Of a stretch of DNA of 64,000 nt, positions 25,656 through 34,619 are shown one piece after another; positions within the stretch are counted from its first letter, which is position 1, and each line of letters begins with the position of its first letter. Below the pieces are notes generated by a model. The model saw only the letters and a list, made by a program, of their open reading frames with translations. It made no database searches and was not told the origin of the DNA. Made by a program: the position numbers and the translations under genes. The stretch lies in contig JAZKYL010000110.1 in NCBI GenBank assembly GCA_045612105.1, positions 16,053 through 80,052 on the forward strand. The letters run 5' to 3'. This DNA comes from SVTX01 sp045612105. Its GTDB lineage: Bacteria > Bacillota > Clostridia > Oscillospirales > CAG-272.

Positions 25656-26729
25656 TTACGCTGCTATGTTGTTCATTCTTTCCCACTGACTTGTGGGCAT
25701 TGTCAGCATTCTGTAGCTGATCTCTTCAAGATCGGTAGCGCGCTCGTAGCTTTCACTCACTACGCTTTGCGCTGTTACCGCACTTGCAAGTCCGAGGCGA
25801 GTCATATCCTGGCTATCCATAAGCCTGTCGAGTATGCCCTGTTCTTCGGTCTCGGTAATTCCAAATTCATTTGCTGCAACGTTGACGACGTACGGAACGT
25901 CAGCTTCGTTGATGTGTGCGTCGATTGCCTCCTGCATTCCCGATACCGTCTGTTCGAAGGTATCTTCGTCCAACGCATCTCTGACAGACGTGCGTATCTT
26001 TTCAAGGAACGCATTATCGTCAGCCATAAGAAAGGTTTCGGGACGGAGTTGAAAATGCTCGCTTGTTCTGTAGGTAGGACCCGAATGTGTGCGCTTTACC
26101 TTTCCAATATCTGTGATCATACCGAACTCAAGCTCGGGACAATAGATCATTGGTGACACATAAAAGGTTCCAAGTCCTGTTTCGCTGTTGCAAACCACCA
26201 TTCCTGCCTGTACCGTTTTGCCGGGAACTATCTCGCGTTGCATATTCGGATTGACGACCTTCATAAAAAGGTGATTTTCTGTAATCTGGTTGCTTACGAA
26301 CTGCACGTTTGGGATCTCTCCGATCACGGGCATTACGGCACAAACAATCTCGTGGTTGTCAATGCGAAGATACCGGTTACTTAAAAACGCTCGAACCTTG
26401 CCCTCCAGTACACGAAGCATACGTTGCTCGGGATTCTGCCTGAACCAATAGTTGACGTTCTCTGTAAGAAGTCCGCCTCCCTCCTCAAGCATTCGGTTGT
26501 AATACTTTATGGGAATGCCAAGTCGGGCACTGATCTGTCTGTGCGCATTATCAGCAATAGACATCGGCTCAAGGCGGTCGATGCCGTCATTATCCAACAC
26601 TCTCAGATACAAGTCAGAGTTGTATTTCTCCATTATGAGGCTTGGACTGTTTACAACATAATCCTCCTTGATAGCATTTTGACGCATGATCTCGCCTGCT
26701 AACTCTTCGATTGCAAGGCCCGCTTTCAT
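25656..26729 (-). CDS. DUF932 phage/plasmid-like protein
   Basis: A 357-residue protein with the hallmark DUF932 region: LGIPIKYYNRML, VNYWFRQNPEQRMLRVL and FLSNRYLRIDNHEI (about residues 70-130). The family is widespread on plasmids, phages and ICEs; its function is not established, although an association with recombination proteins is often seen. A GGAGTGATG ribosome binding site supports the start. It is followed by the Cys-cluster, acidic-tail protein, which fits a DNA-metabolism module. Confidence 0.82.
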   Translation of the reverse strand: MKAGLAIEELAGEIMRQNAIKEDYVVNSPSLIMEKYNSDLYLRVLDNDGIDRLEPMSIADNAHRQISARLGIPIKYYNRMLEEGGGLLTENVNYWFRQNPEQRMLRVLEGKVRAFLSNRYLRIDNHEIVCAVMPVIGEIPNVQFVSNQITENHLFMKVVNPNMQREIVPGKTVQAGMVVCNSETGLGTFYVSPMIYCPELEFGMITDIGKVKRTHSGPTYRTSEHFQLRPETFLMADDNAFLEKIRTSVRDALDEDTFEQTVSGMQEAIDAHINEADVPYVVNVAANEFGITETEEQGILDRLMDSQDMTRLGLASAVTAQSVVSESYERATDLEEISYRMLTMPTSQWERMNNIAA

Positions 26730-26761
26730 AATACATCACTCCTTTCCGTTTGATTTTTATT

Positions 26762-27571
26762 TTACCACGAGAGAACTACGGCGTTATCGGTGACGCTTGC
26801 TGCAAGTCCTTCGCTCTGAAAGACCTTTGCGAGCCTATGCCAATAGACCTTATCCGGCATCGCCTCAAGGGATGCTTTCTTGATCTCCTTGTCATTCTGC
26901 GATATGATTACGTCGCCGTTCTCCGTAATGGATAGACTGCTATGCCCGCGCGAGTTCAGATCGGTGATGATGCTTTCAAGGACTACGCGCCCTTTCTGCT
27001 CATACCACACCTGCGGATTGATGGGATTCTGCGGTGCAGACGGTGCTACCTCCTCTTCATCCGAAGACTTCGGCTGGGTTTCTCCCATCGGCACGACCTT
27101 GAGCATTTCATAGGTGATGTCTGCATTCTTGGTTACGGTCACGTCAGCGTGACTGAAATCCGAAACACCGAACACCTGAATACGTCCCGTTCCTCCGTTT
27201 GACACAAGAGCCTCAGGATCCTCCACGCGCCACTCCCAGGAAGAACCGGGATAAGCCGACTGCAAATAGTTTGTAATACGGTGGTTAACGTGGAGAAGCA
27301 AGGAAAGTGAATTGTCGTTATTACTTTTTGCTTGCTCGGTACGCTTGCGTTCCTCAGCTTCATAATGCTCGCGAATCCTGCGCGCTTCTCTCTTATTGAT
27401 CCATTCCTTTATTCGAGGAATGAAGTACACCTTGGAAGCCCAAATGCTCCATGCCAAAAACGTCACAACGCTTAAACCAAACCATACGTATCCTTTTGCA
27501 AGCACTGTAACTACAAGCTGAATGATGATAAGAACGCTAACTACGCTCCATAAAGTTTTCTTTTTTTTCAT
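26762..27571 (-). CDS. 269-residue membrane-anchored ICE protein
   Basis: Two closely spaced hydrophobic segments at the N-terminus (VVSVLIIIQLVVTVLA and WFGLSVVTFLAWSIWA), then a basic helix (KREARRIREHYEAEERKR) and a soluble C-terminal domain. It is the first gene after a 500-base leader with attenuator-like hairpins and a strong promoter. The family is not recognised. It could be a membrane tether for element DNA processing, but this is speculative. Confidence 0.6.
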   Translation of the reverse strand: MKKKKTLWSVVSVLIIIQLVVTVLAKGYVWFGLSVVTFLAWSIWASKVYFIPRIKEWINKREARRIREHYEAEERKRTEQAKSNNDNSLSLLLHVNHRITNYLQSAYPGSSWEWRVEDPEALVSNGGTGRIQVFGVSDFSHADVTVTKNADITYEMLKVVPMGETQPKSSDEEEVAPSAPQNPINPQVWYEQKGRVVLESIITDLNSRGHSSLSITENGDVIISQNDKEIKKASLEAMPDKVYWHRLAKVFQSEGLAASVTDNAVVLSW

Positions 27572-27620
27572 TTTTTCGTCCTTTCTCTTTTTTGTTTTTC
27601 ATTTTGGGTCTTTAAAACAA

Positions 27621-27670
27621 AAAAGGAACCGCCAACGTTTTTTCATTAAAAAACATTAACAGTTCCTTTT
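27621..27670 (-). terminator. attenuator-like terminator ahead of the membrane gene
   Basis: A 9-bp outer stem (AAAAGGAAC/GTTCCTTTT) with an inner AAAAAACATT/AACGTTTTTT pairing, followed on the minus strand by TTTTTTGTTTT. It lies only 50 bases before the first gene of the operon but about 400 bases after the promoter, so it would abort most transcripts unless bypassed. Confidence 0.65.
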
Positions 27671-27900
27671 AGTTGCCAAGCGTTCCTGGCACGGGTACAT
27701 TTCTCCGAATCTGAGAACTCGTTATAAAGCTCCATCTATCGGATTTTCATCTTCCGAGAATTCATTGTCTCGGAAAATATGACATTGCAATCTCAATTCA
27801 TTACACAAACCAATTAGGGTGTGGCTTTGAAATTGCGTTGCGGCGATCATTATTTTTCAAATAACAAGATCGTCTGCGCAAATGCTTCTTTCCTCTCCTT

Positions 27901-27950
27901 TCTGCCTGTCGGCTTTTTTTATCTATATAAAAAAGTGCCGACAAGACAGA
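27901..27950 (-). terminator. hairpin in the leader
   Basis: TGTCGGC and GCCGACA form the core of a longer imperfect stem (TCTGcCTGTCGGC against GCCGACAaGaCAGA) around a loop rich in T and A. Symmetric T and A runs sit in the loop rather than after the stem, so it may be a processing or regulatory structure rather than a terminator. Confidence 0.4.
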
Positions 27951-28077
27951 CCTCTCCCATAGATAAAGCGGGAAGGCTGAACAGTCAGCACTTGCATACA
28001 AAAATAACAACGTGTGCATTGCGAGTTTTTACTCACGGGTATCCTTTCGGATGGGCACAAAAATCAATTACACTTGT

Positions 28078-28106
28078 ATTATACCACAATATATTGATTT
28101 TGTCAA
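28078..28106 (-). promoter_or_regulatory. consensus promoter of the left ICE operon
   Basis: A perfect TTGACA (28101-28106) and TATAAT (28078-28083) with a 17-base spacer, reading leftwards. Immediately upstream, at 28114-28133, lies the palindrome AACCACTACATATAGTGGTT, a likely operator for a dimeric repressor or activator. It drives the genes from 27571 down to 18529. Confidence 0.8.
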
Positions 28107-28113
28107 GTCCCCC

Positions 28114-28133
28114 AACCACTACATATAGTGGTT
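28114..28133. promoter_or_regulatory. palindromic operator
   Basis: AACCACTA and TAGTGGTT are perfect complements around a 4-base centre and end eight bases before the -35 hexamer. No dedicated regulator gene is adjacent. The position suggests control of the strongest promoter in the ICE. Confidence 0.5.
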
Positions 28134-28151
28134 TTGGGAATTTTGCTATTT

Positions 28152-28598
28152 TTAATGAACTTTCTCATAGCCGAGAAAGCAATCCGACGACAAAGCAGAA
28201 TCGAAATATTCGTTGCCAAGGGTTACTCTCGTTGTTTTCTTAAAATAAAAGCGGTATCGTTCCCCAACTGTAATTTTTGACTGCTTGCTTAAAAGGAATG
28301 CCGTTTCGTTTCCTTCCTCGTCGATCAATTTTACTTTGCGTAACTTAGTGAGAAGCTTGGGCACGTTAGCCGAGCATGTACCCTCAACTATCTCATATTC
28401 TTTTTTTGATGCAACCCGATACATAGTAAACGCGTTATAAAAGCTCAGTCCGCATATGGCAAGGCTTAATATCAGCATCATAATATCCTTTGCAAATGCG
28501 GCAAAGGTGACACCTACAAGTAAGCAACAGCTGCCAATTACTGCGGTCAATATAACTTTTCGTTTAAGAGGCGCGGGAAAGCTTGTCCATTTATCCAT
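28152..28598 (-). CDS. small ICE membrane protein
   Basis: About 148 residues with two hydrophobic helices after a basic start (VILTAVIGSCCLLVGVTFAAF and MMLILSLAICGLSFYNAF, cited in part) and a C-terminal beta-rich domain. I take the ATG at 28598, nine bases after GGAGG; the GTG two codons upstream is too close to it. The start lies just after the stop of the preceding gene. The family is not recognised. Confidence 0.55.
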   Translation of the reverse strand: MDKWTSFPAPLKRKVILTAVIGSCCLLVGVTFAAFAKDIMMLILSLAICGLSFYNAFTMYRVASKKEYEIVEGTCSANVPKLLTKLRKVKLIDEEGNETAFLLSKQSKITVGERYRFYFKKTTRVTLGNEYFDSALSSDCFLGYEKVH

Positions 28599-28600
28599 TA

Positions 28601-29287
28601 TCACACACCTCCGAATACGATCTGCTGACGTAGATAGAGATTTGCAACGTCGGTAAGCACGGGACGGCAGACCAGAGAACTCTTTATACAGTACGCGATA
28701 TTGTCACTGGTAAGATGCTCATCATGATAGATGGTGTCAAGGATCTCCTCGTCGTTGGCAAAGTGAGTCTTATCTGCCTCAATGCATTTGATGATCTCAG
28801 CGGTAGAGAAGGTTGCCTGATGCGCGATACGCATAACCTTCTTCTCTCCATCGCTCCGCTTGTCACGGAACAGAATTCTTTTGGTCACCTTGAAGGGCAT
28901 ACCCTTAGCGGTGAGCCTTACAAACGAGAACACTCTGAGAAAGATATTCTCGGATACGGGAACAACGTAAAGGTTTGAGAGAAGATCATAAAGAGCATCT
29001 GCCGGAGTTTCCCCTACTCCCTCTGCAATGAGTCCGCGCTGCATCAGATAATACTGACACGCTTCCATCGTCTTGCGGTAGCCGAGCCCGAACTCGTTGA
29101 CCTTTTTCTCATAGAGATTCTTGATTTCGTCTGCGGATAAGATTCTCCAATTGAGAACCGACCAAAGTACCATTTCCTGCATATCAAGGTGGTACTCGTT
29201 CTTGCCGATCTCAACGTAAGGATAAGTCATTCCCTTTTCGCCTTTTCTCTGCTTCATAATTCCTACTGCGGTATAGTATTTCGTCAT
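28601..29287 (-). CDS. 228-residue hypothetical ICE protein
   Basis: A soluble protein with a regular alpha-helical pattern (EMVLWSVLNWRILSADEIKNLYEKK) that looks like a winged-helix or helical DNA-binding N-terminus. I take the start at 29287, eight bases after AAAGGAG; the further upstream ATG lies before that site. It is found in the same operon as other maintenance genes. Similar genes occur in clostridial ICEs, but I cannot name a family with certainty. Confidence 0.55.
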   Translation of the reverse strand: MTKYYTAVGIMKQRKGEKGMTYPYVEIGKNEYHLDMQEMVLWSVLNWRILSADEIKNLYEKKVNEFGLGYRKTMEACQYYLMQRGLIAEGVGETPADALYDLLSNLYVVPVSENIFLRVFSFVRLTAKGMPFKVTKRILFRDKRSDGEKKVMRIAHQATFSTAEIIKCIEADKTHFANDEEILDTIYHDEHLTSDNIAYCIKSSLVCRPVLTDVANLYLRQQIVFGGV

Positions 29288-29326
29288 AAATTTTTCTCCT
29301 TTTATGTATTTTTTCATTCTTTCGCC

Positions 29327-29734
29327 TTATGCAACGGGATGAAGTCTATCACAGATTTCGTTACACGCGGCAATTACTTGGTCACACATATACTCGCTGA
29401 ACATTCCTATATGTGCTTGGCTGTCATTGAGACAAAACCTTCCTTGCAGCCATTGATATGCCTGCTCCTTAGTCATAACCCCGTTTTCCCAAATTCTCGC
29501 CAATGCCCTATGCGCGAGGATCCTTCTGTTACGAAGCTCACTGTTGGCAAGAGTTCCCATCGGTCTTCTGCTATCTTTGTGAGCGTTCACGTATGAATCG
29601 CACTTGGGATAACGGTCACATACAAACAGATACGCGGTTTCGTCTATCGTGTTTTCCTTGTAGACCACGCTTGCGGGACGAAGCTTCGCTTCAGCACCGC
29701 AATATGGGCAGTAGATCTTTTGCTTCTTTTTCAT
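29327..29734 (-). CDS. zinc-ribbon protein (DUF3268-like)
   Basis: About 135 residues. An N-terminal CPYCGAEA and a later CDRYPKCDSYV form a topoisomerase-type zinc ribbon, followed by the conserved HKDSRRPMGTLANSELR block and a helical tail. The pattern matches the zinc-finger family DUF3268 found on phages and ICEs. I take the ATG at 29734; the frame is open for 35 codons upstream but those overlap the neighbouring gene. The GGAGGT lies 14 bases upstream, rather far. Confidence 0.75.
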   Translation of the reverse strand: MKKKQKIYCPYCGAEAKLRPASVVYKENTIDETAYLFVCDRYPKCDSYVNAHKDSRRPMGTLANSELRNRRILAHRALARIWENGVMTKEQAYQWLQGRFCLNDSQAHIGMFSEYMCDQVIAACNEICDRLHPVA

Positions 29735-29741
29735 TTTGTTG

Positions 29742-30095
29742 TTATAACACCTCCGTTTTATTTGTTTCATACATCGAGCAAACGGGACACGCCGTTTTAT
29801 CGGTATTCCAAAGCAGCCAACTTCGAAACATATTTTCAAAGACTTGTCTGCTCATAGTTCCGCACATTTCGTCCTTTTGCGGATACTCTCCCGTCAGCTC
29901 ATAAAATTTTCGTGTCGGGAATAATACAGGTCTTGCATCTGCATCTGCGGTCATCATATACCCTTCGTCGCACTCCACGTATATGGAATTCCGATAATTT
30001 CCTCTCGTCAATCCCATAAATCTGTATAGCTCGCGAACGTCGTCTCTGCCTTGAGTACAAAATTCTCCCCTCACTATCATTATACGATTTTTCAT
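29742..30095 (-). CDS. 117-residue hypothetical ICE protein
   Basis: A small protein, probably cytoplasmic, with a C-terminal CPVC pair. Its ATG follows the stop of the DUF3789-like gene directly, so the two are coupled. GGAGGGGG nine bases upstream supports the start. Family not recognised. Confidence 0.55.
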   Translation of the reverse strand: MKNRIMIVRGEFCTQGRDDVRELYRFMGLTRGNYRNSIYVECDEGYMMTADADARPVLFPTRKFYELTGEYPQKDEMCGTMSRQVFENMFRSWLLWNTDKTACPVCSMYETNKTEVL

Positions 30096-30239
30096 TCAAG
30101 ATCCCCCTCCACTACTTTTTAAAGACGGATCGGGGCTTTCATTTTCTACGGATTTGCCGGACATTTGAAACAAACACATAGAAACAACTCCAATAATTCC
30201 CCCGAGCCACAGTCCTACAAAAAACAATAAAATAGGCAT
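30096..30239 (-). CDS. DUF3789-like small membrane protein
   Basis: A 47-residue protein: one hydrophobic helix (MPILLFFVGLWLGGIIGVVS) followed by a Cys and a polar tail ending in SSGGGS. Short single-helix proteins of this kind, annotated DUF3789, are common in clostridial ICEs. AAAGGAGG lies six bases before the ATG. The stop codon abuts the ATG of the next gene. It is missed by length cut-offs. Confidence 0.75.
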   Translation of the reverse strand: MPILLFFVGLWLGGIIGVVSMCLFQMSGKSVENESPDPSLKSSGGGS

Positions 30240-30268
30240 TTTTAATCCTCCTTTGCCTTAAATCAGAA

Positions 30269-30303
30269 AATCGGAGCATTGACGATATGACAATGCTCCG
30301 ATT
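30269..30303 (-). terminator. terminator after the S1-like gene
   Basis: A perfect 13-bp stem (AATCGGAGCATTG and complement) with a 9-base loop, followed on the minus strand by TTCTGATTT. It lies just after the stop of the 398-residue gene and so closes the transfer operon. Confidence 0.75.
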
Positions 30304-30309
30304 GTGTTT

Positions 30310-31506
30310 TTAAATGTTTTGCTTAATGATTCTTGTAATGATACCTACTGCAACACCGCGCTCCTCATCAATATGAGTGACCGCAAAGCTTACGTCATCC
30401 TTCTTGCCCGGCATTCGTCGGTCAAGACAAGAATGAGCAACGGCGTTGATGCCGTTCGTAAGGCGAATGAATATTACTCCCCTGCTTACGTCGGTTACTC
30501 TTCCCGCGTATTTGCTCTGAACACGGCAAGTGCTGAGCTTAGGTCGCATATTGGCTTCGGTTGCGCTTTTGACGTCAGCTTTTATCGAAAGGGTTTCTAT
30601 GTTATCTCTGTTTACAGAAAGAATACGTATAAGAACGTGGTCACCTACAGAAAAACGCTCGTGAGCGTCGCCAACCCAATCCCACGAAAGATCACGCGCC
30701 AGTATCGTACACTCTACTCCGAACGCTTCAACGCGAATCGCCTTTTCCGCAACGGCAACGACGCGCGCCTGAACAATACGTCCGTCATATATTTTATAAG
30801 CGCCGTTCTTATCGGTATCAAAATAAAAGGTCATACGCTTTTTAAGCATAGCGTCACGGCGGCTCGCAACAACGCTTCTGGTCTTAGCATCAATTCCCTT
30901 TACTACAAAATCGATTTCAGCGCCGAGCATTGTATTGAGAAGCTTATGCTGGCGAATGACATAGTTCTCGTATTCATCCCCTGAAAGCTTATTGGGCGAC
31001 GTTACTGTCATTTCCTTGAACGGAATTATAATGCGATAGCCCTTGTATTCTACAACGCATACCGTTTTGCCCGCATCCAATTGCTCTATACCTCCGAACA
31101 TTCCGGTAAGGATCTTGCGAGTTCGGTAAGCATTGTGAATCTCATGCCAAGCAATCTCCGCAAGATCCTCCTCTGTCTGAACCTCAGCGCCTGCATCGAT
31201 CGTCAAGATTGCTTCTTCTTTGGAAATTGTTTTTGTCCTCTTTTCGGGCACATTCTTTTCTTCCGTTACATCCTGAACATCGGGTTCTTCGGGCACTTCG
31301 ACTGCCGGTTCCGCTGCCTTCTTTTTAGAAGTGCGTTTTTTCTTGGGAGTCTGCTCCACTGCTTCCTGTTCGGTTGCGGGTACTTCCTCAATTGGTATTT
31401 CTTCGTGAAGTTCTTCTGACGCATTTATTACCTCCTTCTTTTCTTCGTCATTAGCTTCGGTCACATTCATAGCGACCTCAAGGTTTTCAGTTTTCTTTTT
31501 TGTCAT
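30310..31506 (-). CDS. S1-like RNA-binding ICE protein
   Basis: A 398-residue protein. The first about 110 residues are acidic and Lys/Pro-rich, low complexity (EEPDVQDVTEEKNVPEKRTK). The rest resembles S1-type OB folds: a segment GRIVQARVVAVAEKAIRVEA (about 260) and a second KYAGRVTDVSRGVIFIRLTN (about 345), both with the typical S1 rhythm. The last gene of the transfer operon, it ends at a strong terminator. Related proteins are conserved in this type of ICE; the role is unknown. Confidence 0.65.
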   Translation of the reverse strand: MTKKKTENLEVAMNVTEANDEEKKEVINASEELHEEIPIEEVPATEQEAVEQTPKKKRTSKKKAAEPAVEVPEEPDVQDVTEEKNVPEKRTKTISKEEAILTIDAGAEVQTEEDLAEIAWHEIHNAYRTRKILTGMFGGIEQLDAGKTVCVVEYKGYRIIIPFKEMTVTSPNKLSGDEYENYVIRQHKLLNTMLGAEIDFVVKGIDAKTRSVVASRRDAMLKKRMTFYFDTDKNGAYKIYDGRIVQARVVAVAEKAIRVEAFGVECTILARDLSWDWVGDAHERFSVGDHVLIRILSVNRDNIETLSIKADVKSATEANMRPKLSTCRVQSKYAGRVTDVSRGVIFIRLTNGINAVAHSCLDRRMPGKKDDVSFAVTHIDEERGVAVGIITRIIKQNI

Positions 31507-31526
31507 GTTATAATCCTCCTTTTTTG

Positions 31527-33338
31527 TTATGACATAATAGATTTTTTATTGGTTTTTACTACGCCTGTTTTTTCAGACGGGTTCTTTTTAATTCTGCTTT
31601 CAAAAGACTCCGTTTCTGATTCAAGCGTTCTTTTGCTCCACTCGGGAACATGCGCTGATGCCTTACACGGTATCAGCTTGTCGGCTTCGGGGTGGCTTGT
31701 ATAATCAAACTTATCCACCTGCAAGACCTTTCGCCCTCGGATAATAACGAGTGCTCTGTTTATCGGCAATCGCAGCACCTCATCCATAGTGAGCAATTTT
31801 CGTTTGCCCACACCACTGGTTTCTCGGTACTCCGGGGTATAGTCGCTGACTCGCCAAGTTCCGAGCTGCTTTGCTTTACTCGTTACGTTGATGGACACCT
31901 CTCCCGAACGGTCGCTGATATACTTTGCGGTCAGCTCGTCAACGCAGCCGAGAAATAATTGTATATCCGAGTTTCCAAGGATCTCTTGCCATTGATTATA
32001 CGGATATCTGTTTTGAAGTCCCGCAAGATTCTGGAACACGCAGGACATAGATATGTTTCGGGAGCGTATGACCGATATTTTGCGGCTGAGATCGGGGATA
32101 ACTCCGCAGGCGGTCAGCTCCTCACCAAGCACGTGGACGGGTACGGGAAGCTTGCCATCAGGACAATGCTTATCGGCATACCGCACGAGTTTTATAAATA
32201 CGAAGGATAAGAACAGCGAAGAAAGGAAATCAAATGTACTGTCCTGATCGCTCGTAATACAGTAATATGCGCAGGGCTTTTTGCCGGGGAGCTCCAAATC
32301 GATTTCATCATATGCGGTTATATTTCGTATCTGCTGATTTTGGAAGACCTGCAGCCTGGATCCAAGTCCTATGATAACTCCGCTGCGCACTGTTTCAGAT
32401 GCTTGCTTGAATATAACATATGGAGCTTTAGCCGGGTGATTTGAAGGTATATGCTCAAATAAATCGTTAAGTCTGTTTTCGGAGCACAATGTCAGAAGCT
32501 TATATACCTCTCCGATATTTTTCATATCAGCAGGATATCCTTGCTCAACGTACAATACCAACGCCTTGAGCAAATTCATTTCTGCACTGTCCCAGAAGTG
32601 ATCCCCACGCTCCGAACCTGTATTCTTAATGATTACGTCGCAGAAAAGCTGTGCCATCAGCTCCTCTCCCCCGATCTCACCAAGACAGTTCCAAGAGTCA
32701 GATGCTTCGGGAGTCACAAGGTTGAATACCTTTACTTCATATCCTTGAGACCTCAAATACTCGCTCGTCTTTTCATAGAGCTCGGATTTTGGATCCGTAA
32801 TAACAATGGACTCACCGCGAGCCGCACTCTGCAAGATCCTGTTTACACAAAACGCTCTCGTTTTCATAGAACCGCTTGCACCGTATACTGCAATGTTGGC
32901 ATTTAAACGTGTTTCCCTTGGAACACAGACCGCTTTACCGTCCAGCTTACCGAGAATGGTTCCGCCGTGCTTCTTTACGTCGCCCACCAGGTCAAGCACC
33001 TCTGTTACTTCTTTCTTGGGCATAAAGCCCGCTGTGCCGTATGTACCCTTGGTGGAGTAAATAAGATTTCTTGAACGGTCGTACTCTCCTTTGTCGCCGT
33101 ACCCCATCTTCATTACCATAAAGATAAGAAGAGCGAGGATGCCGATGCAGAGTCCTATACCTATGAGTCCGTATGGAAAGGTGAACATAGCCTTGAAGCA
33201 CTCACCGATTGCGAAGCTAGGTATAGCGGGGGAACTTCCGTCCCCCATTGTGCCGCCCACGTTTTGCCAGTCACTATAGTTGCGAATAAGCTGTGCTGCA
33301 TATCCCCCACCGTAAAGCAGAGCAAAGAGGAGGGGCAC
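31527..33338 (-). CDS. type IV coupling protein (VirD4/TraG family)
   Basis: A 603-residue coupling ATPase, longer if the true start lies upstream. N-terminal hydrophobic segments anchor it in the membrane. Walker A is GASGSMKT (Met for the usual Gly) and the region KSELYEKTSEYLRSQGY is typical of TraG. It brings the relaxosome to the transfer channel. The GTG at 33338 has no ribosome binding site, whereas AGGAGG lies about 44 bases upstream with the frame open and reading DKKKIIKIAAAL, a good membrane-protein start, but no ATG, GTG or TTG. The N-terminus is therefore uncertain. Confidence 0.9.
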   Translation of the reverse strand: MPLLFALLYGGGYAAQLIRNYSDWQNVGGTMGDGSSPAIPSFAIGECFKAMFTFPYGLIGIGLCIGILALLIFMVMKMGYGDKGEYDRSRNLIYSTKGTYGTAGFMPKKEVTEVLDLVGDVKKHGGTILGKLDGKAVCVPRETRLNANIAVYGASGSMKTRAFCVNRILQSAARGESIVITDPKSELYEKTSEYLRSQGYEVKVFNLVTPEASDSWNCLGEIGGEELMAQLFCDVIIKNTGSERGDHFWDSAEMNLLKALVLYVEQGYPADMKNIGEVYKLLTLCSENRLNDLFEHIPSNHPAKAPYVIFKQASETVRSGVIIGLGSRLQVFQNQQIRNITAYDEIDLELPGKKPCAYYCITSDQDSTFDFLSSLFLSFVFIKLVRYADKHCPDGKLPVPVHVLGEELTACGVIPDLSRKISVIRSRNISMSCVFQNLAGLQNRYPYNQWQEILGNSDIQLFLGCVDELTAKYISDRSGEVSINVTSKAKQLGTWRVSDYTPEYRETSGVGKRKLLTMDEVLRLPINRALVIIRGRKVLQVDKFDYTSHPEADKLIPCKASAHVPEWSKRTLESETESFESRIKKNPSEKTGVVKTNKKSIMS

Positions 33339-33373
33339 GAGGGCGGCTGCAATCTTGATTATTTTCTTCTTGT

Positions 33374-34495
33374 CTAACTGAAAAACCTCCTTTCCACTTT
33401 CTTGTAGTCGATTGTCTGAAACTCTATTGCCTCATTGCAATACTGCCGAAGCACCTCGGCTTGATAATCAAAGCAAATGACCACACCACTCATTTCTCGT
33501 AAAGCAATCGCCGTATTAAATCGTCTGATCCGATTCAAGTCGCATTTATATGCGAGTATGACAGGCTTGCCGTCCTTTGTCATTGCGTCGTTCTCAACCA
33601 AGAAGCCCGACTGTTGCGGGCATAGGTCGTCGGTCAAGATCTCGTCAAGCTCACAACATAGATCGGGGCGGCACAAAAGTCGCAGGAGAATATCCCCTTT
33701 TTCGTCTTTGGTGACAAAATAAAAGTTATCGTAATTGCCGTCAAAAACGAAATATTGCTGCCTATTGTTTTCGAGAATTTTAAGCGCAAGCTCCATTGAA
33801 TTTCCGAGCAATAAGCCTTTTAAGTCATTCCTCGAATATTGATACGACATCCGATCCAAACACAGATAATTCTGAATTAAAACTTTCATACGCATTTCGG
33901 ATTTATAACTCCACTTGATAAGCGCCTCATTCAAACTGTAGGTTACAAAAATGTCATGCTCGGTAAGCAACACACCAACCGACCTCGACCCCTTCATTTT
34001 TGAATATTGATATCCAAGCTCCTGTATCTCACGCGAGGAATAAAACAGCGGTTCTTCTATCATCTCACCGCTTTCCCACTCTCTTGAAAAGATTGCGGGA
34101 CGCTCATCGCGGAACACCTTTACATCGGCATTTTTCATCGTAATGATTGTCTCGGCAATTCGATAAAGACGATCGCGGCGGTGTGGCTCACCCCTTACGT
34201 GATTGGTATCGGAATTTTCATCAAAAAAGGACGAGAAACGGTTGGGGTTGTCGGAAAGCAGCAATCTCTTTGCAGTGATTGTTGGGCGTAGTCCTCGCCG
34301 CCCGTCCTTGTAATATGTCTTCAGCAGTCCTTGTCGTTTAAGTGTGGTAACGATTGTTTCTTTGTAACTGGCACCACCAGATAGGCGAGTAAGCAGATCT
34401 ATCGGGAACTCACCAAATATAGCGGTGAGTTCGAGCAGCTCATAAGCTCTGGTTTGTTTGCCGGGTAGCGTTATTTTTTGTGATATGAGTATCAC
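33374..34495 (-). CDS. 373-residue ICE protein with winged-helix-like N-terminus
   Basis: The first about 90 residues alternate helices and end in a KTYYKDGRRGLRPTITAKRLL wing, suggestive of DNA binding; the rest (VRDERPAIFSREWE region onward) shows no known motif. Similar replication/mobilisation-associated proteins occur in Firmicute elements, so a role in relaxosome assembly or replication is possible. The start is unclear: GTG at 34495 lies inside GAGGAGGTG, and the codon at normal spacing is ATA. It overlaps the coupling protein's ribosome binding site. Confidence 0.6.
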   Translation of the reverse strand: MILISQKITLPGKQTRAYELLELTAIFGEFPIDLLTRLSGGASYKETIVTTLKRQGLLKTYYKDGRRGLRPTITAKRLLLSDNPNRFSSFFDENSDTNHVRGEPHRRDRLYRIAETIITMKNADVKVFRDERPAIFSREWESGEMIEEPLFYSSREIQELGYQYSKMKGSRSVGVLLTEHDIFVTYSLNEALIKWSYKSEMRMKVLIQNYLCLDRMSYQYSRNDLKGLLLGNSMELALKILENNRQQYFVFDGNYDNFYFVTKDEKGDILLRLLCRPDLCCELDEILTDDLCPQQSGFLVENDAMTKDGKPVILAYKCDLNRIRRFNTAIALREMSGVVICFDYQAEVLRQYCNEAIEFQTIDYKKVERRFFS

Positions 34496-34619
34496 CTCCT
34501 CTTTTTTTACTTTTACCCAGACAGCGAGTAATCAAGGTAAGTGTTCGTCTATTTTCCGAAAAAGCTTCATTATATTATTACTTCAAAAATATGTATGGGC
34601 TGATTTTTCTTGAAAAACG

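Larger units (their letters stand above)
27572..28151 (-). other. long structured leader of the left ICE operon
   Basis: About 580 bases with no supported gene. From the promoter at 28078-28106 to the first gene there are about 500 transcribed bases with at least two hairpins (27901-27950 and 27621-27670). A 72-codon minus-strand frame (27801-28019) starts at an ATG without a good ribosome binding site; it could be a leader peptide, but its composition is not convincing. Small inverted repeats occur around 27703-27776. It looks like a regulatory leader or non-coding RNA. Confidence 0.5.

Noticed and set aside
24731..25720. 329-residue plus-strand frame opposite the Cys-cluster gene
   Set aside because: Antisense shadow in GC-richer coding DNA, no own signals.
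27801..28019. 72-residue minus-strand frame in the leader
   Set aside because: No ribosome binding site before the ATG and the frame crosses a structured hairpin; kept only as a remote leader-peptide possibility.
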